A stretch of 64,000 nt of DNA from assembly GCA_024681595.1 (NCBI GenBank), contig JAILAN010000027.1, positions 1 to 64,000 on the forward strand, written 5' to 3'. Within the stretch, counting starts at the first letter, position 1. Each line of letters opens with the position of its first letter. Below, one piece after another: positions 63,940 through 64,000 of the stretch. The translations under genes and the position numbers were made by a program. Source of the stretch: Lachnospiraceae bacterium (GTDB taxonomy: Bacteria; Bacillota; Clostridia; Lachnospirales; Lachnospiraceae). A model generated the notes under the pieces. It worked only from the letters and a program-made list of their open reading frames with translations, had not been told where the DNA came from and did no database searches.

Positions 63940-64000
63940 CTAGAATCTGTGCATCTTTTCAAAGATCTCTTCTTTCTGGGCTTTGATGATAACACCTATA
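63940..64000 (-). CDS. ACT-domain protein (UPF0237), C-terminus only
   Basis: Only the last 19 codons are inside the window and read [19 protein letters not shown] then TAG, matching the C-terminus of UPF0237 ACT-domain proteins (about 90 aa). Absent from the ORF track. It is the usual upstream partner of the DUF711 gene. The identity rests on this short stretch plus context. Confidence 0.78.
   Translation of the reverse strand, partial: IGVIIKAQKEEIFEKMHRF

Overview
The window looks like a chromosome segment from an anaerobic Clostridia bacterium, most likely Lachnospiraceae (inferred, not proven). It is AT-leaning and almost gapless, and nearly every gene is on the minus strand. Its gene order is the conserved Firmicutes set: pta-ackA, yceD-rpmF, plsX-acpP, rnc-smc-ftsY, ylxM-ffh-rpsP-khpA-rimM-trmD-rplS, lepB-rbgA-rnhB-ylqG-ylqH-yraN and phoH with a PgpH-like gene. 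No phage, insertion sequence, CRISPR array or rRNA was seen. Only two complete genes are on the plus strand: a 92-aa orphan and tmcAL.

Layout in transcription order, from high to low coordinate. 62.5-64 kb: an ACT-domain protein (cut by the window edge), its usual DUF711 partner, and a membrane GGDEF protein. 57.7-61.2 kb: tmcAL divergent from pta-ackA. 54.8-57.6 kb: yceD-rpmF, plsX-acpP, rnc. 48-54.8 kb: smc, ftsY, then ilvA and a membrane-anchored GH25 muramidase. 44-48 kb: the SRP/ribosome-maturation operon. 38.7-43.9 kb: two signal peptidases around rbgA, RNase HII, and FliK-like and FlhB-C-like proteins. 28.4-38.6 kb: a MORN-repeat membrane protein, a zinc-ribbon membrane protein, phoH, a shortened PgpH-like protein, a flippase-like protein, an FAD protein, 5-FTHF cyclo-ligase, proA and an esterase. 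21.3-28.4 kb: potABCD, a lactonase-fold protein, a VanY-like peptidase, tgt. 13-21.3 kb: yajC-leuB-ilvD-ilvB-L,D-transpeptidase, then serC-serA. 1-12.6 kb: a LacI-type sensor fused to GGDEF, a GH13 branching-enzyme-like protein facing the 92-aa gene, tRNA-Thr(CGT), then argH-asd-EAL protein-ATPase-topB (topB runs off the window).

Most genes are housekeeping: amino-acid synthesis (Ser, Ile/Leu/Val, Arg, Pro, Asp family), acetate production, translation, secretion and envelope. Three proteins belong to cyclic-di-GMP signalling. The most unusual items are: a complete branching-enzyme fold whose three catalytic carboxylates all read as amides (Asn, Gln, Asn); a short PgpH homologue that has lost its HD metal site and extracellular domain; two near-consensus promoters placed so close to their genes that the mRNAs should be leaderless (ylxM-ffh and yceD-rpmF); and a 19-bp palindrome covering the start of the 92-aa gene beside the promoter of the inactive-looking branching enzyme. 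Promoters, operators and starts were read by eye and are predictions.
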